64,000 nucleotides of DNA. Origin: Lachancea mirantina. Lineage: Eukaryota; Ascomycota; Saccharomycetes; Saccharomycetales; Saccharomycetaceae. The position numbers were made by a program, and so were the translations under genes. This document shows, piece by piece, positions 27,780 to 36,681 of the stretch. A model generated the notes under the pieces. The model was given only the letters and a program-made list of their open reading frames with translations, did no database searches and was not told the origin of the DNA. Numbering within the stretch: the stretch's first letter is position 1; each line of letters opens with the position of its first letter. The stretch lies in NCBI GenBank assembly GCA_900074745.1, contig LT598464.1, forward strand, positions 372,001 through 436,000, written 5' to 3'.

Positions 27780-29129
27780 TCAGCTCCCATCCTTATTTAG
27801 TAGCTCCAGTAGCATCTGTAGCGCTTGAACTATATGCTCGCCAATACCTCCAATGCTGACAACCCGTGTCGTGTTTGGATGCGGAGACGACTTCACTTCG
27901 GTATATTTGGATGTGTTGAGGGAATCCAACCAAGGTCCAGCTTCGTGAACGTTGCTTAGGTTCAGGACAACGATATTGCAATTGGTGCTCGCTCTCATGC
28001 GATCCAGATTGTCGTAGAGCAGGTCCAGGTAAAACTGTCTCGGATACTTGATATACGTTTTGAGAATTTGATATGAGGATTTCGTTTTAACTAAATCCAC
28101 TGAGGCCTTGATGGTGGCAATGCAATAGTGGTTAATCTGCTCTTGCGACAGAAATCCAGGGCTATTGCCTCGGTGAGACGTTGTGTCTCTTGGAATTGCG
28201 TTGGATGCATTTTGATTCGTTGTTCTTGCATGTTTTCTTTGATTTGGTTGATTGTCATGCGCGTTTCTGGCGGACGTGCCTTTGGCGTCAGCAAGAGCGG
28301 GAGTCTCGCTTTTCAATTCGGTTGACGTCAAATCTTGTGCAAACTTGTTGAGCGCTACTCTTGATTTCTCCAAAACGTCCGCATTGGTCTTGGCAACGTC
28401 CGATGTGTCGATGAGAAGTCCTTTGGCAATAAACGGGATCTCGTTGATCTTGACGGCGGCAAGACTACTTTTCTCCGCTAATTTCATACCGAAGAGCTCG
28501 CTTAAATGGCTGGGACACGATCGAAACCTTAACCGCTCGATTAGTTCCATCGTTGCTTGCATGAAGTCCAAAAGACCGAGACCAGAGACATAAACTTCCT
28601 TAAAATGAGCCACATCGGACACTTCCGAAACGTTGATCTGATAGTGGGCTCTGGCGCTATCGAGAACCGATTTCTTGGGCTTCATTGTCGACGTTTCTGG
28701 AGAAACGTCGCAACTCTTATACACGTAGAAAGAACCACGCAGATGCGCACCCTTGGGTACAGTCCAGTGGTCCTTAGAATCCCTGGCACACTGTCGGGAG
28801 CCGTTGTAAAATAAAAATGACAGCACGTATGCGCACTCCAAAGGATTAAAGTTTGAAAACGACAAGAAGGCTTGTTCGTGGTCTGGTGTTTTTCGAGTTT
28901 GCAGAACTCCGGTTTGTAGGCCCGAAAACTGGGTTTCATCTATAATATCTGCCAACGTGGCGCTCAGCGGAATAAACAGTTGTGCATTTCGAAGCGGGGT
29001 TCGTTTCTGGATTTTCCGAGTCAAACCGCGGTAAACGGTGGCAATTGACGCAGAATCTAACAGCCCGGGCCTTTGCAGCTTGTAATTGGGCTTCGTAATT
29101 TGGTTCTTAGGCTTCCTCTTGGGTGCCAT
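27780..29129 (-). CDS. SNU56: U1 snRNP component Snu56
   Basis: Yeast-specific U1 snRNP protein acting in 5' splice-site recognition. The 449-aa product (492 aa in S. cerevisiae) has a basic N-terminus, a middle region with ECAYVLSFLFYNGSRQ and VPKGAHLRGSFYVYK matching the family's CFVLSVLLAF and VPKNINLTGSFYLPK, a disordered Asn/Thr-rich linker, and a very conserved C-terminus: INHYCIATIKASVDLVKTK, SSYQILKTYIKYPRQFYLDL, TNCNIVVLNLSNVHEA and TRVVSIGGIGEHIVQAL. This last block is what identifies it. PRP42, another U1 snRNP protein, is also in the window. Confidence 0.95.
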   Translation of the reverse strand: MAPKRKPKNQITKPNYKLQRPGLLDSASIATVYRGLTRKIQKRTPLRNAQLFIPLSATLADIIDETQFSGLQTGVLQTRKTPDHEQAFLSFSNFNPLECAYVLSFLFYNGSRQCARDSKDHWTVPKGAHLRGSFYVYKSCDVSPETSTMKPKKSVLDSARAHYQINVSEVSDVAHFKEVYVSGLGLLDFMQATMELIERLRFRSCPSHLSELFGMKLAEKSSLAAVKINEIPFIAKGLLIDTSDVAKTNADVLEKSRVALNKFAQDLTSTELKSETPALADAKGTSARNAHDNQPNQRKHARTTNQNASNAIPRDTTSHRGNSPGFLSQEQINHYCIATIKASVDLVKTKSSYQILKTYIKYPRQFYLDLLYDNLDRMRASTNCNIVVLNLSNVHEAGPWLDSLNTSKYTEVKSSPHPNTTRVVSIGGIGEHIVQALQMLLELLNKDGS

Positions 29130-29431
29130 TGTGCTTTTCAGGACTGCAATTATTCGAGCTAACCAAGTTCTGTTCTAGCGATGACTTGTGAAGATGATCA
29201 AAGGCTCCGTGAATAGCGATGTCGGCCAATGACCTCGTCGCCCATGTAGTAATAACTAGCGTTGTGGAACGGTTCTGTTAGTGATATGGATCGTATTTAG
29301 TCTACACGGCCATGCTTAATTTACAAGTGCATTGCGACACCAGAGTCTCCACTGGCTCTGTGCCCACTTCAGCTTTTAGATGTTGCTGCTGCGGTTTTCA
29401 TCCGCTTGCTCTGCAAGCGCACGCTGGATGC
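29130..29431. other. Intergenic region SNU56-NHP2
   Basis: About 300 bases holding the SNU56 promoter and NHP2 3' region. Nothing distinctive seen. Confidence 0.4.
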
Positions 29432-29878
29432 TCAAAGAGCCTTGACCTCTTTGACCACGTCGTCAAATGCTTCTCTGTACTCTTCCTCTTTGGCCTTACC
29501 TTCCTTCTTCTTATTGCTGCCAGGAACGACGAAAACGACAGAGGTGGGTCTTTTGGTCGCGCCGGCGGACCCAAGGTCTTGTTTGGAAGGCACAAAGATG
29601 AATGGAACGCCTTGATCTTCGCAAAGCACCGGAAGGTGAGAAATCACGTCTGCTGGAGAAATGTCACCCGCGATGACGACAAGTCCCTTTTCACCTTTTC
29701 TCAACGCCTTGACCACTTCTTTGACACCTCGTTTCACGGTCTTGGCCTTGGAAGCCTTTTTCACAGTTTTCAACACTTTTTTATTTAACTTCTTAGATGC
29801 CAATGGTTGCGCGAACGGGAGCACGGCAGGCAATCTAGCGTCGTAGTTATCCTCGGACGTCGTCTTTTCTTTGGCCAT
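29432..29878 (-). CDS. NHP2: Box H/ACA snoRNP protein Nhp2
   Basis: RNA-binding protein of the L7Ae family in H/ACA snoRNPs, needed for rRNA pseudouridylation. The 148-aa product matches S. cerevisiae Nhp2 (156 aa) almost exactly from DNYDARLPAVLPFAQPLA on, including the basic KKVLKTVKKASKAKTVKRGV and the L7Ae core GLVVIAGDISPADVISHLP and VPFIFVPSKQDLG, ending EVVKEVKAL. The frame extends six codons upstream to a TTG; the ATG at 29876-29878 gives MAKEKTTSEDNYD. The upstream intergenic region is shared with divergent DUT1. Confidence 0.98.
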   Translation of the reverse strand: MAKEKTTSEDNYDARLPAVLPFAQPLASKKLNKKVLKTVKKASKAKTVKRGVKEVVKALRKGEKGLVVIAGDISPADVISHLPVLCEDQGVPFIFVPSKQDLGSAGATKRPTSVVFVVPGSNKKKEGKAKEEEYREAFDDVVKEVKAL

Positions 29879-30669
29879 TATGGGAATCTGTGGCAATCGA
29901 ACTGGATCCTATCGGCTTCCTTGGCTTGATGATCTCGAAGTCCTTTCGGGGAAGCTCATCTCTTAGAATCTGAAAATTTTTCAGAGAGAGCCATTGACCT
30001 CAGAAAAAAGAAAACCGGCTAGCTACTCGTGGGAGGGGACTTTTATAATCGTGAAATGGAAAACATCGGCAAAGCTCGGTTATGGGGGCAATGGAGACAA
30101 TGGAAGGGCCACAGTAACACGATTTGTCGTGAACTTTCGCGATGTACTCCAAATTTGGTACTGGAAGTAGAATCATATCGTTTTATACGGTATGAATATT
30201 ACCTTCTGACACCAAGATCTCACAGCAGGCCTCGAGAGTATTTCCATAGCCCTTCCCGGTGTCAAGTCTTTCCGAGGCACTTTTCAAGTGAGTCTTCAGC
30301 GCATCGAGTGTTCGGTTGGCTCTCTGGAAATCATTCGTGGTCCGCGACTACAACGTAGACGGCTCATCTCTCTGTAGCGTCAAAGGCCCTGAGTGGAACA
30401 TGATTGTCGTTCTATCAGACGCCCTGTACTTCCAGCATTGCCTTGAAAGTATTCTCACTGATGTGGTTGCGGCTCGCGGACGCTGCAGCGTGCCGCGTTC
30501 AGTCGCATGTTATCTAAAGTAACGCGAATGACATGAATTTTACGCGTACGAGGAAAAAAACCCAAATTTACGCGTCGCATCCCAGGTAAACCAGTATATA
30601 ACCATGGCGTCCTCATCAACATAGGTTTGACGCTCTAGTTGCCTAATCTTTGCATCGAAGCTACCAAGA
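29879..30669. promoter_or_regulatory. Divergent NHP2/DUT1 promoter
   Basis: About 790 bases. The DUT1 side holds two MCB elements (30542-30547, 30570-30575) and a TATATAA at 30595-30601. The NHP2 side shows a long purine-rich GAAAA-type stretch near 29970-30015 but no motif I can name. No gene seen. Confidence 0.55.
30542..30575. promoter_or_regulatory. Two MCB elements before DUT1
   Basis: ACGCGT at 30542-30547 and 30570-30575, about 95-130 bp before the ATG, with a near match ACGCGA at 30522. MBF (Mbp1-Swi6) uses this core to switch on DNA-synthesis genes in G1/S, which suits a dUTPase. Confidence 0.85.
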
Positions 30670-31140
30670 ATGAGTGCACAAGAGACTTCCAGTTCGAAAC
30701 ATCAGAAGCTCAGCAATTCGCTTAAAATATTGTGCCGTTCTTCTGACGCCACTGTACCCACCAAAGGATCTGCTACTGCAGCAGGCTACGATATATATGC
30801 GTCCAAACCAACTACGATACCGGGTAGAGGTCAGGGACTTGTCTCAACGGACATTTCGTTCACGGTGCCCGTGGGCACCTATGGCAGAATCGCCCCTAGA
30901 TCTGGACTGGCGGTTAAGCATGGTATTAACACAGGTGCAGGTGTCATTGACAGAGATTACACCGGAGAAGTGAAAATCATGCTTTTCAATCATTCCGAGA
31001 AGGATTTTGAGGTTCAGAAGGGCGAACGAGTCGCACAATTGATCCTCGAAAGAATCGTCGACGACGCTGAGATAGTGGTTGTCGACAGTCTAGAATCAAG
31101 TTTGCGTGGTGAAGGTGGGTTCGGAAGCACGGGGAAGTAA
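30670..31140 (+). CDS. DUT1: dUTP diphosphatase
   Basis: Hydrolyses dUTP to dUMP and pyrophosphate, keeping uracil out of DNA and feeding dTMP synthesis. The 156-aa product (147 aa in S. cerevisiae) shows all five trimeric dUTPase motifs in order: AGYDIYA (38-44), PRSGLA (76-81), [11 protein letters not shown] with the catalytic Asp (91-101), GERVAQLIL (118-126) and [10 protein letters not shown] (146-155). The first ~17 residues are a nonconserved tail. The ATG at 30670 sits about 70 bp after a TATATAA. Followed by SRB6, as YBR252W-YBR253W in S. cerevisiae. Confidence 0.98.
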   Translation: MSAQETSSSKHQKLSNSLKILCRSSDATVPTKGSATAAGYDIYASKPTTIPGRGQGLVSTDISFTVPVGTYGRIAPRSGLAVKHGINTGAGVIDRDYTGEVKIMLFNHSEKDFEVQKGERVAQLILERIVDDAEIVVVDSLESSLRGEGGFGSTGK

Positions 31141-31487
31141 ACGTGTCTTGTAGCATTAAATGGGGTTGAGAAGAGCGTTGCATGATAAGAGAATGCCAGA
31201 CAGTGCTTTTCGCTGGGAAATGAACGTTCACGACGCTTGGAAGACAAGAATTGAAAGAATGATTACACTTTTTAGAGCGAACGTCTTAAGCCTACTCCAT
31301 CCCGCCCACTATGTATTTTCAGCACGCTCTCATGGGCTTTATACGTGTAAATTTGATGGTTTCGTTGTTTGATCAAGGTTGACGGCCCTCGAATTATCAA
31401 AAATCACCTTCATTGAGGGCAAACCGAGCAAGTCGAACTCGTGGAACTCGACACAACATTGGAAAAAAGCCACCTACCTGGACACCA
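31141..31487. other. Intergenic region DUT1-SRB6
   Basis: About 350 bases carrying the DUT1 3' end and SRB6 promoter. Open frames here are short and unrecognisable. Confidence 0.4.
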
Positions 31488-31856
31488 ATGAGTACTCGCA
31501 GTTTATTGGAACAACTGGACAGAACCACAGAGCTTTTGGCGCAATCCTTGGCTCAGATTGTCAAGTTTTCATCGCTCTCAAAAGACAGCGACAAAATTGA
31601 AGAATCGGGTCAAGTCGCAGAGTCGGTCGCCACAATGGCGACCGACGGTATTGTATTAGTGAATACCCATACGTCGCAGCTTATCAAGGGCATTCAGGAC
31701 CTTTTGGTGATGACACGTACGATCCGGGAAAAATGGCTTTTGAGTCAGGTCCCTGACAAAAAATCTAGTCAGGACCGACAAATCGACGTTGAAAAATGCT
31801 CTAAGCTACTTGAAGAATGGGTGTCCGTAGTGGTCACAGGCACCAGCCCGCAGTGA
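31488..31856 (+). CDS. SRB6: Mediator head subunit Med22/Srb6
   Basis: Subunit of the Mediator head module, paired with Med11 and contacting Med17, needed for RNA polymerase II transcription. The 122-aa product equals the S. cerevisiae length (121 aa). Characteristic segments are LLEQLDRTTELLAQSLAQIV at the start, VLVNTHTSQLIKGIQDLLV in the middle and TRTIREKWLLSQVP, which matches TRSIKEKWLLNQIP of the baker's yeast protein. The frame is open 25 codons upstream but that stretch is basic and unlike the family, so I chose the ATG at 31488 (MSTRSLLEQ). DUT1-SRB6 order is conserved with S. cerevisiae. Confidence 0.95.
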   Translation: MSTRSLLEQLDRTTELLAQSLAQIVKFSSLSKDSDKIEESGQVAESVATMATDGIVLVNTHTSQLIKGIQDLLVMTRTIREKWLLSQVPDKKSSQDRQIDVEKCSKLLEEWVSVVVTGTSPQ

Positions 31857-32170
31857 CGCAGCGCAACCGCGTTTCAAGCAAATATCACGAAATTATACGC
31901 TAGAAACAAGCTTGAATCGGCCTTTGAAAGCTTATGCCCTCGTACACACACCACGAGATCCGTCCAATACTCAAGTGCCTTGATTGGGCACTGGAACCCA
32001 GCGTGATGGAGCTCAATCAAAGAAACAGGCCAACAATACCAGTGCACGTGATCACCTTTCGACCTTTTCTTGATCACTTTTTACAAATTTCCCACTTATG
32101 TTTACAAGATCCTAGTGTCAACAAAGCATCACTAACTGGCAAAAGGCTTCAAAACCAAAGGCTTGAGCCC
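31857..32170. other. Intergenic region SRB6-DSN1
   Basis: About 310 bases taken as the DSN1 promoter. A CACGTG lies near 32043-32048. The DSN1 frame is open through most of this stretch to an ATG at 31934, but the encoded residues do not resemble the family. Confidence 0.45.
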
Positions 32171-33766
32171 ATGAGTAGCCAGAACTCCCGATCTTCCAAT
32201 CCGCGAGATTCGAATCGCAAAAGGTTTCATGGGCTTAAAATGGAAACGTTACCGTTTTCTGCAGATTTGAAGAACAATGAAACGTTTGAAACAGTACAGG
32301 ACATAGAGTCCGAAAAGATGGCAGATTACGAGACTGCGAGCACTCATTCCAAATTGGAACATGATGACGATTTCAAGTTCAAAAGACACAGATCGAAACA
32401 AGCAGGAACCGCGTCTTTGGGCGAACGATTAGACAATATACAAGAACTACAAAAAGCGCGATGGATGGATAATTTCAATTCTTCGGTCAATTTTGAGCGT
32501 CAGACCTTAAACCAGAATTACAGCCGTAAGGTGTCACCGTCTCAAAACCAGTCTCAGCAGCCACCTATCATTGCAGACGCTCCGCAGCCCATGGCACCGC
32601 CTTACATGCCGTACATGTATTATTATCCAATGACGCAACTGATGCCCATGCCCACTTCACCCGTGCGACCGCCTGAGAATTCGTCGCAACTTTATATCAA
32701 CACGTCTACTCAACCATTTATGCCTCCAATTCCGCACGGGAATGGCCAACTAATGCCTCCTCCACCGCTGTATCCCAATTATCCTGCCTACAACTTTCAA
32801 AACAATGTTGACCACAGGCGCCCGAATAGAAGAGACCGGAAAAGGTCATTTATGGCACAGCGGGGCAGACGTTTATCGATGTTATCGTTCCAAGACGACC
32901 ACAGTCATATAATATCACCCCACAAAGACGTTCCAGAACGCGATTTTTACAGGCACATCGCCAACACCTCGTTTGGCCATGAGCTCCAAGTCAGACAGCT
33001 TTTCAATTGGTGTTTTATTCGTAGTTTACGGAAATGGGAGAAATCAGAGTCCACCCAGCAGCGAGACGCGGGTCAAAGCGGTGAAACGTACACAGACCCG
33101 AAAAGAATAGCAATGGTTGTCATTAAAGAATTTGTCGAGGATCTTCGACGGGGTAAAATAGGTGTGGATTGGGAAGCGGAAGAATATAACGTCGTTGAAG
33201 AAGATGACGAAAAAGATTCTTATCGGGACGAGGACACCGAGCTTCGCGAGCTGTTTGACCACGATGAGGACGAAAGCGTGGTGGTGCGCATGCCCACGAA
33301 GAGGCGACGCAGAGAATTGCCCAACATTCCTAATGAAAAGAACGTGGAAAACGCAAAGAATTTAGTCATATTAGAGAAACAAATCAACGATTTACGCGAA
33401 GAGATCAAAATTTGGTCCGAAATGACCAACGAGGACAACAGCATTGCCAGGAAATGGACCGATTTCAAAACTGATTTGGCTAGTAAGGCTCAAAGGGCTA
33501 ACGACAGTGATCCGTACTCAACAGTACTTAGCGAGCAACTTGGACAATTAAATGAAAAGCTGGAAACTAGGATGGATAATTTCCAAAACATGGCGCATTT
33601 CTTGAATTCCCATAGCAAACTCATATCTCAAACCTCGCAAAAGAGATTGGAAAAGCTGACGGCATGTTTGCGTGATGCGGGGCTCGGGGCTGGCCCGGAG
33701 ATCGGTCGTAGAAAAGAAGTACGAAATCTTCTTCAAGGTTTGAGCAAAATTCTCACCGAGCAGTGA
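32171..33766 (+). CDS. DSN1: Kinetochore MIND/Mis12 complex subunit Dsn1
   Basis: Subunit of the MIND complex that links inner kinetochore proteins to Ndc80. From the ATG at 32171 the product is 531 aa (576 in S. cerevisiae). Conserved landmarks in order: METLPFSADL, FKFKRHRSKQ, SLGERLDNIQELQKARWMDNFNSS, a Pro/Met/Tyr-rich linker, then the autoinhibitory segment with Aurora B-type sites RKRS (Ser226) and RRLSMLSF (Ser236), HIISPHKDVPE, and the helical core VRQLFNWCFIRSL and DPKRIAMVVIKEFVEDL, with acidic loops and C-terminal coiled coil. The frame is open to an ATG at 31934 (610 aa), but the S. cerevisiae N-terminus matches the shorter start. Convergent with TRS20. Confidence 0.93.
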   Translation: MSSQNSRSSNPRDSNRKRFHGLKMETLPFSADLKNNETFETVQDIESEKMADYETASTHSKLEHDDDFKFKRHRSKQAGTASLGERLDNIQELQKARWMDNFNSSVNFERQTLNQNYSRKVSPSQNQSQQPPIIADAPQPMAPPYMPYMYYYPMTQLMPMPTSPVRPPENSSQLYINTSTQPFMPPIPHGNGQLMPPPPLYPNYPAYNFQNNVDHRRPNRRDRKRSFMAQRGRRLSMLSFQDDHSHIISPHKDVPERDFYRHIANTSFGHELQVRQLFNWCFIRSLRKWEKSESTQQRDAGQSGETYTDPKRIAMVVIKEFVEDLRRGKIGVDWEAEEYNVVEEDDEKDSYRDEDTELRELFDHDEDESVVVRMPTKRRRRELPNIPNEKNVENAKNLVILEKQINDLREEIKIWSEMTNEDNSIARKWTDFKTDLASKAQRANDSDPYSTVLSEQLGQLNEKLETRMDNFQNMAHFLNSHSKLISQTSQKRLEKLTACLRDAGLGAGPEIGRRKEVRNLLQGLSKILTEQ

Positions 33767-33824
33767 CTAATTCCACACGTGGTGTAACATTAATAGATCA
33801 TATCTTAAACTATCGTTCACGTCG

Positions 33825-34337
33825 TCATTTTGTCAAATATTTGTTGGCAAGCATTCGTACTCTTGAATCGAAAACCGGACTTGTTATCGGATCGTTTACT
33901 TTGTAAAAAGGGTTCATCAATGCCTTGATGTACATCTCGTGTACCTCCTGGTAGAATAGTTTCACTTGATTGTCGTCAATCTGAGTACTGTTGACGTTCC
34001 CGGTTCCATTACTATGGATCATAATGAACCTAATATTACCGTATGACAGATAACTGGTGATGGGAAACCCGTAAAAGTGATCTATTTTACCCAAATAGCA
34101 GTTCTCATTCGAATTATTGTGTCGAGATCTCAGGAACCCACCACTAGAAGTGTTTGACATTCCAGTAATCGGATTTACTTGCCATTGAAGGTCGTCGATT
34201 ATATCCAAAGAAGCATGTAGAATGAACGGATTCAGTTCTTTGAGTTCCGGCGGGAAAGACTGCAATTGAGGAAATGGGAACTCGGCTTCATAGATGGGAT
34301 TGTCCTGGTACCCAATTATGGCGAAGTAACAGGGCAT
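33825..34337 (-). CDS. TRS20: TRAPP subunit Trs20 (sedlin)
   Basis: Longin-fold subunit of the TRAPP complexes, adaptors and exchange factors for Ypt1/Rab1-type GTPases in ER-Golgi traffic and autophagy. From the ATG at 34335-34337 the product is 170 aa (175 in S. cerevisiae), opening MPCYFAIIGYQDNPIYEAEF like the family's MPQYFAIIGKKDNPVYEIEF. Further matches are LKELNPFILHASLDIIDDLQW, FLRSR, NCYLGKIDHFYGFPITSYLS, FYQEVHEMYIKALMNPFYK and DPITSPVFDSRVR. The frame continues 18 codons upstream to another ATG at 34391, which would leave little room for the divergent MTC4 promoter. TRS20-MTC4-RCF3 keeps the S. cerevisiae chromosome II order. Confidence 0.96.
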   Translation of the reverse strand: MPCYFAIIGYQDNPIYEAEFPFPQLQSFPPELKELNPFILHASLDIIDDLQWQVNPITGMSNTSSGGFLRSRHNNSNENCYLGKIDHFYGFPITSYLSYGNIRFIMIHSNGTGNVNSTQIDDNQVKLFYQEVHEMYIKALMNPFYKVNDPITSPVFDSRVRMLANKYLTK

Positions 34338-34448
34338 TCTATCAGGTTTTGATAAGTTTCTTGGTATGGTGACATTACCTGGCTTTTTCATATATTGGAA
34401 ATTTCAGCCAGTGGAAATTCACCTTTAGATGAGCTATATAAGGGAACC

Positions 34449-36026
34449 ATGAAACCCGCCTCTGATACCAAGGAGCATACGATTAAGCCCCGAGTAAATT
34501 CTAGCAGATTGATCAAGACTGCGAAATTATTGGCCGATGCAAAATCCAGCCTCTTGGAGGATCTTAATGTCGAGAGTTTACCGGCAAGTGCGTCCAGCGA
34601 TTTGGGGAATTCATTTGGGAACTCACCATTGATTGAGACCAAAAAAGAGCCTGAACGACCGTTGAAGACATTCTCTAGGGCTAGCAAAGTACGTGCAGAA
34701 CGGGTTCGATCGTATATCCAGTATTTCTACGATATTATGGAACGAGAAATTGAGAATGGAGAAATGCGAATCTTGCATCCGGGCGTTGAAGGTGTCTACA
34801 ATCCATTGCAGACAATAAGAAACCGGAAACTCAAAAAGAAGAATCGAAGTGTGCCCACAAGCGACATTTTATTTATGAAATCGCCTATTTTGGCGATTAA
34901 AGATTTTTCCAGGAACTCGCAAAAGCCACAGATTTGGTTTGTCGATGTCAGCGAAAGGTTTAGCGATTTGACCTGGCGCACTTCGCATTGGAACGAGCTG
35001 AAACGACCGGATGGCTACAAATGGTTCAAGAAGGACAGCACAGACATGCTTCTCGATATGTCGGGAAATCAACACAGAAGTCAACCTCGTGAGCACTCCA
35101 GAACGTCTTCACAGGGTTACAACCAAAGCTTGGCAACTAAGAACGGAGTTCCTCAAATTTCTGTGGAGGATTTCGATCATTTAGACAAGAGCGGTGAAAG
35201 TGATGAAGTGACGAGAGCGGTACCAAACCAACGACTAGGGCTGCCTGTGTCGAAACTGACCAATAGCCGGGATTCAAGAGAGGCGGATGCACATAGTACC
35301 ACAATTTCGTCGAACTCAGTAGGGAATAGCGAAAAGAAGTTCTTTTCAGAAGCGGGCGGCACGAAACCGCCTATCACTGAAATTCCTATTCACAGTGTTC
35401 GCAACAGTATCATGGAAAATGGAGACGTTGCGTCGGAGAAATTAACGAAACCCTCGGTCGAACTACTCGAGCTGGGCGAACCATTCCACGTCGACGAGCG
35501 GGCTCGCGAAACTAAACGGTACCAGGATCTGCGATACGTGGCATGTACATGGAGATTGATGCATTACAGGCAAGAAACTCTACAAACCGTGCGAGATCGC
35601 GAATTCAAGAAGCGGAAACCTATCCAGATTGAAAATGCCGCCCTTTATGCAGAGCCGACGGCGACAGCGATGAGCATTTACGAAGCTGAGGTAGCCAAAG
35701 CTCTGGAAACGTGTGAGAGTTGGAAATCGCGGCTCCTCAACGATTATTCGATGCGAGTTGACAAACTCATCTCGTCGAGCGATAGAATCCTGAGTGACAT
35801 TAATACGACACTTACGCTTCGGTTGAAGATGCTGAACGAAAATATGGACAAGTTCGGTACACTCAACACTATGAACAAAGAGCCCTTTTCACTGGCTTTT
35901 TATCGCGTGCTGGAATTCGTGATCATGGTATTATTTTGGATGGTTTGGTTTGTGTTTAGCGTTTTGAAATGCGGGAAACTTACCATCAAAGCGGCCGGCG
36001 ATGCCGCGAAATGGATTGTGTGGTAG
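34449..36026 (+). CDS. MTC4: Mtc4-like protein
   Basis: Protein of unclear function; S. cerevisiae MTC4 mutants interact with telomere-capping defects. From the ATG at 34449 the product is 525 aa (694 aa in S. cerevisiae). The N-terminus KPRVNSSRLIKTAKLLADAK and the segment VRSYIQYFYDIMEREIENGEMRILHPGVEGVYNPLQTIRNR look conserved and folded. A disordered centre follows, then YVACTWRLMHYRQETLQ and a helical stretch, and a C-terminal membrane segment (FVIMVLFWMVWFVFSVLKCG) near the end. The frame runs upstream to 34395 but from a TTG. Named from position, divergent to TRS20 and before RCF3. Synteny is the stronger evidence. Confidence 0.85.
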   Translation: MKPASDTKEHTIKPRVNSSRLIKTAKLLADAKSSLLEDLNVESLPASASSDLGNSFGNSPLIETKKEPERPLKTFSRASKVRAERVRSYIQYFYDIMEREIENGEMRILHPGVEGVYNPLQTIRNRKLKKKNRSVPTSDILFMKSPILAIKDFSRNSQKPQIWFVDVSERFSDLTWRTSHWNELKRPDGYKWFKKDSTDMLLDMSGNQHRSQPREHSRTSSQGYNQSLATKNGVPQISVEDFDHLDKSGESDEVTRAVPNQRLGLPVSKLTNSRDSREADAHSTTISSNSVGNSEKKFFSEAGGTKPPITEIPIHSVRNSIMENGDVASEKLTKPSVELLELGEPFHVDERARETKRYQDLRYVACTWRLMHYRQETLQTVRDREFKKRKPIQIENAALYAEPTATAMSIYEAEVAKALETCESWKSRLLNDYSMRVDKLISSSDRILSDINTTLTLRLKMLNENMDKFGTLNTMNKEPFSLAFYRVLEFVIMVLFWMVWFVFSVLKCGKLTIKAAGDAAKWIVW

Positions 36027-36105
36027 GGCAACTAGGAAAAGGGACATTTTTTTAAACTATAAGCTCGCATTGCTGCTTTACAAGGAATATTATATAATTT
36101 CTGAA

Positions 36106-36541
36106 CTAAGTCGTGCTGCTGACGATAGACTCTTCTTCCAGGAAAATTCCTCGATCGGCCGCCTCGTCCAGGATCCTGGATCTGCGAGCAATTTCTCGTT
36201 CGTAGTACTTATTCTGGAACTTAATCAACTGCTTGTCTGCATGGAAAACTGCACCCATTGAGATCCAGGCCGAGTGGTAGAAAACACGCACTGGAGTCCG
36301 TACATTGCGGTACACAGTAGAAAAGCGACGAAGCAAGAACGCAGACGTAACACCAATTAACGCACCTTTAGCTGCACCAATTCCTGCTGCTACCAAAAGC
36401 TATAACGAATGAAAAGTTAGTACTATTTAAGGTGAAAGCCATGGAAAACCTCAGAACAACCCACAAAAAACTACATACCTCTCGCGTAAGCTCTTTGATT
36501 GTCGCTGGATCGTAATGAACCGGCTGGACCTGACTAGCCAT
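36106..36541 (-). CDS. RCF3: Respiratory supercomplex factor 3, spliced
   Basis: Small mitochondrial inner-membrane protein associated with cytochrome oxidase and supercomplexes. Exon 1 is 36479-36541 (21 codons: MASQVQPVHYDPATIKELTRE), the intron is 36400-36478 (79 nt) with donor GTATGT, branch TACTAAC (36416-36422) and acceptor TATAG, and exon 2 is 36106-36399. Splicing gives 118 aa (120 in S. cerevisiae YBR255C-A, which also has a short intron as I recall). A Gly/Ala-rich hydrophobic segment (LLVAAGIGAAKGALIGVTSAFLL), a second weaker hydrophobic stretch (VFYHSAWISMGAVF) and a charged C-terminus (YYEREIARRSRILDEAADRG) are visible. Convergent with MTC4. Confidence 0.94.
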
Positions 36542-36681
36542 TGATCTCAATGCTTACACTTTTATCGACTTTCGGAGTTTTTAAAGGTTTAAGGATTCCA
36601 TGATCTTGGTAGAACTCAGTTAGTAGGCACGTACAAACTGATAGAGGTGATATCTACGTATATGCTAAACCAAAACTAAAC

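Noticed and set aside
31934-32170. N-terminal extension of DSN1
   Set aside because: The frame is open, but the S. cerevisiae protein starts about 30 residues before METIPI, matching the ATG at 32171, and the extension would consume the promoter.
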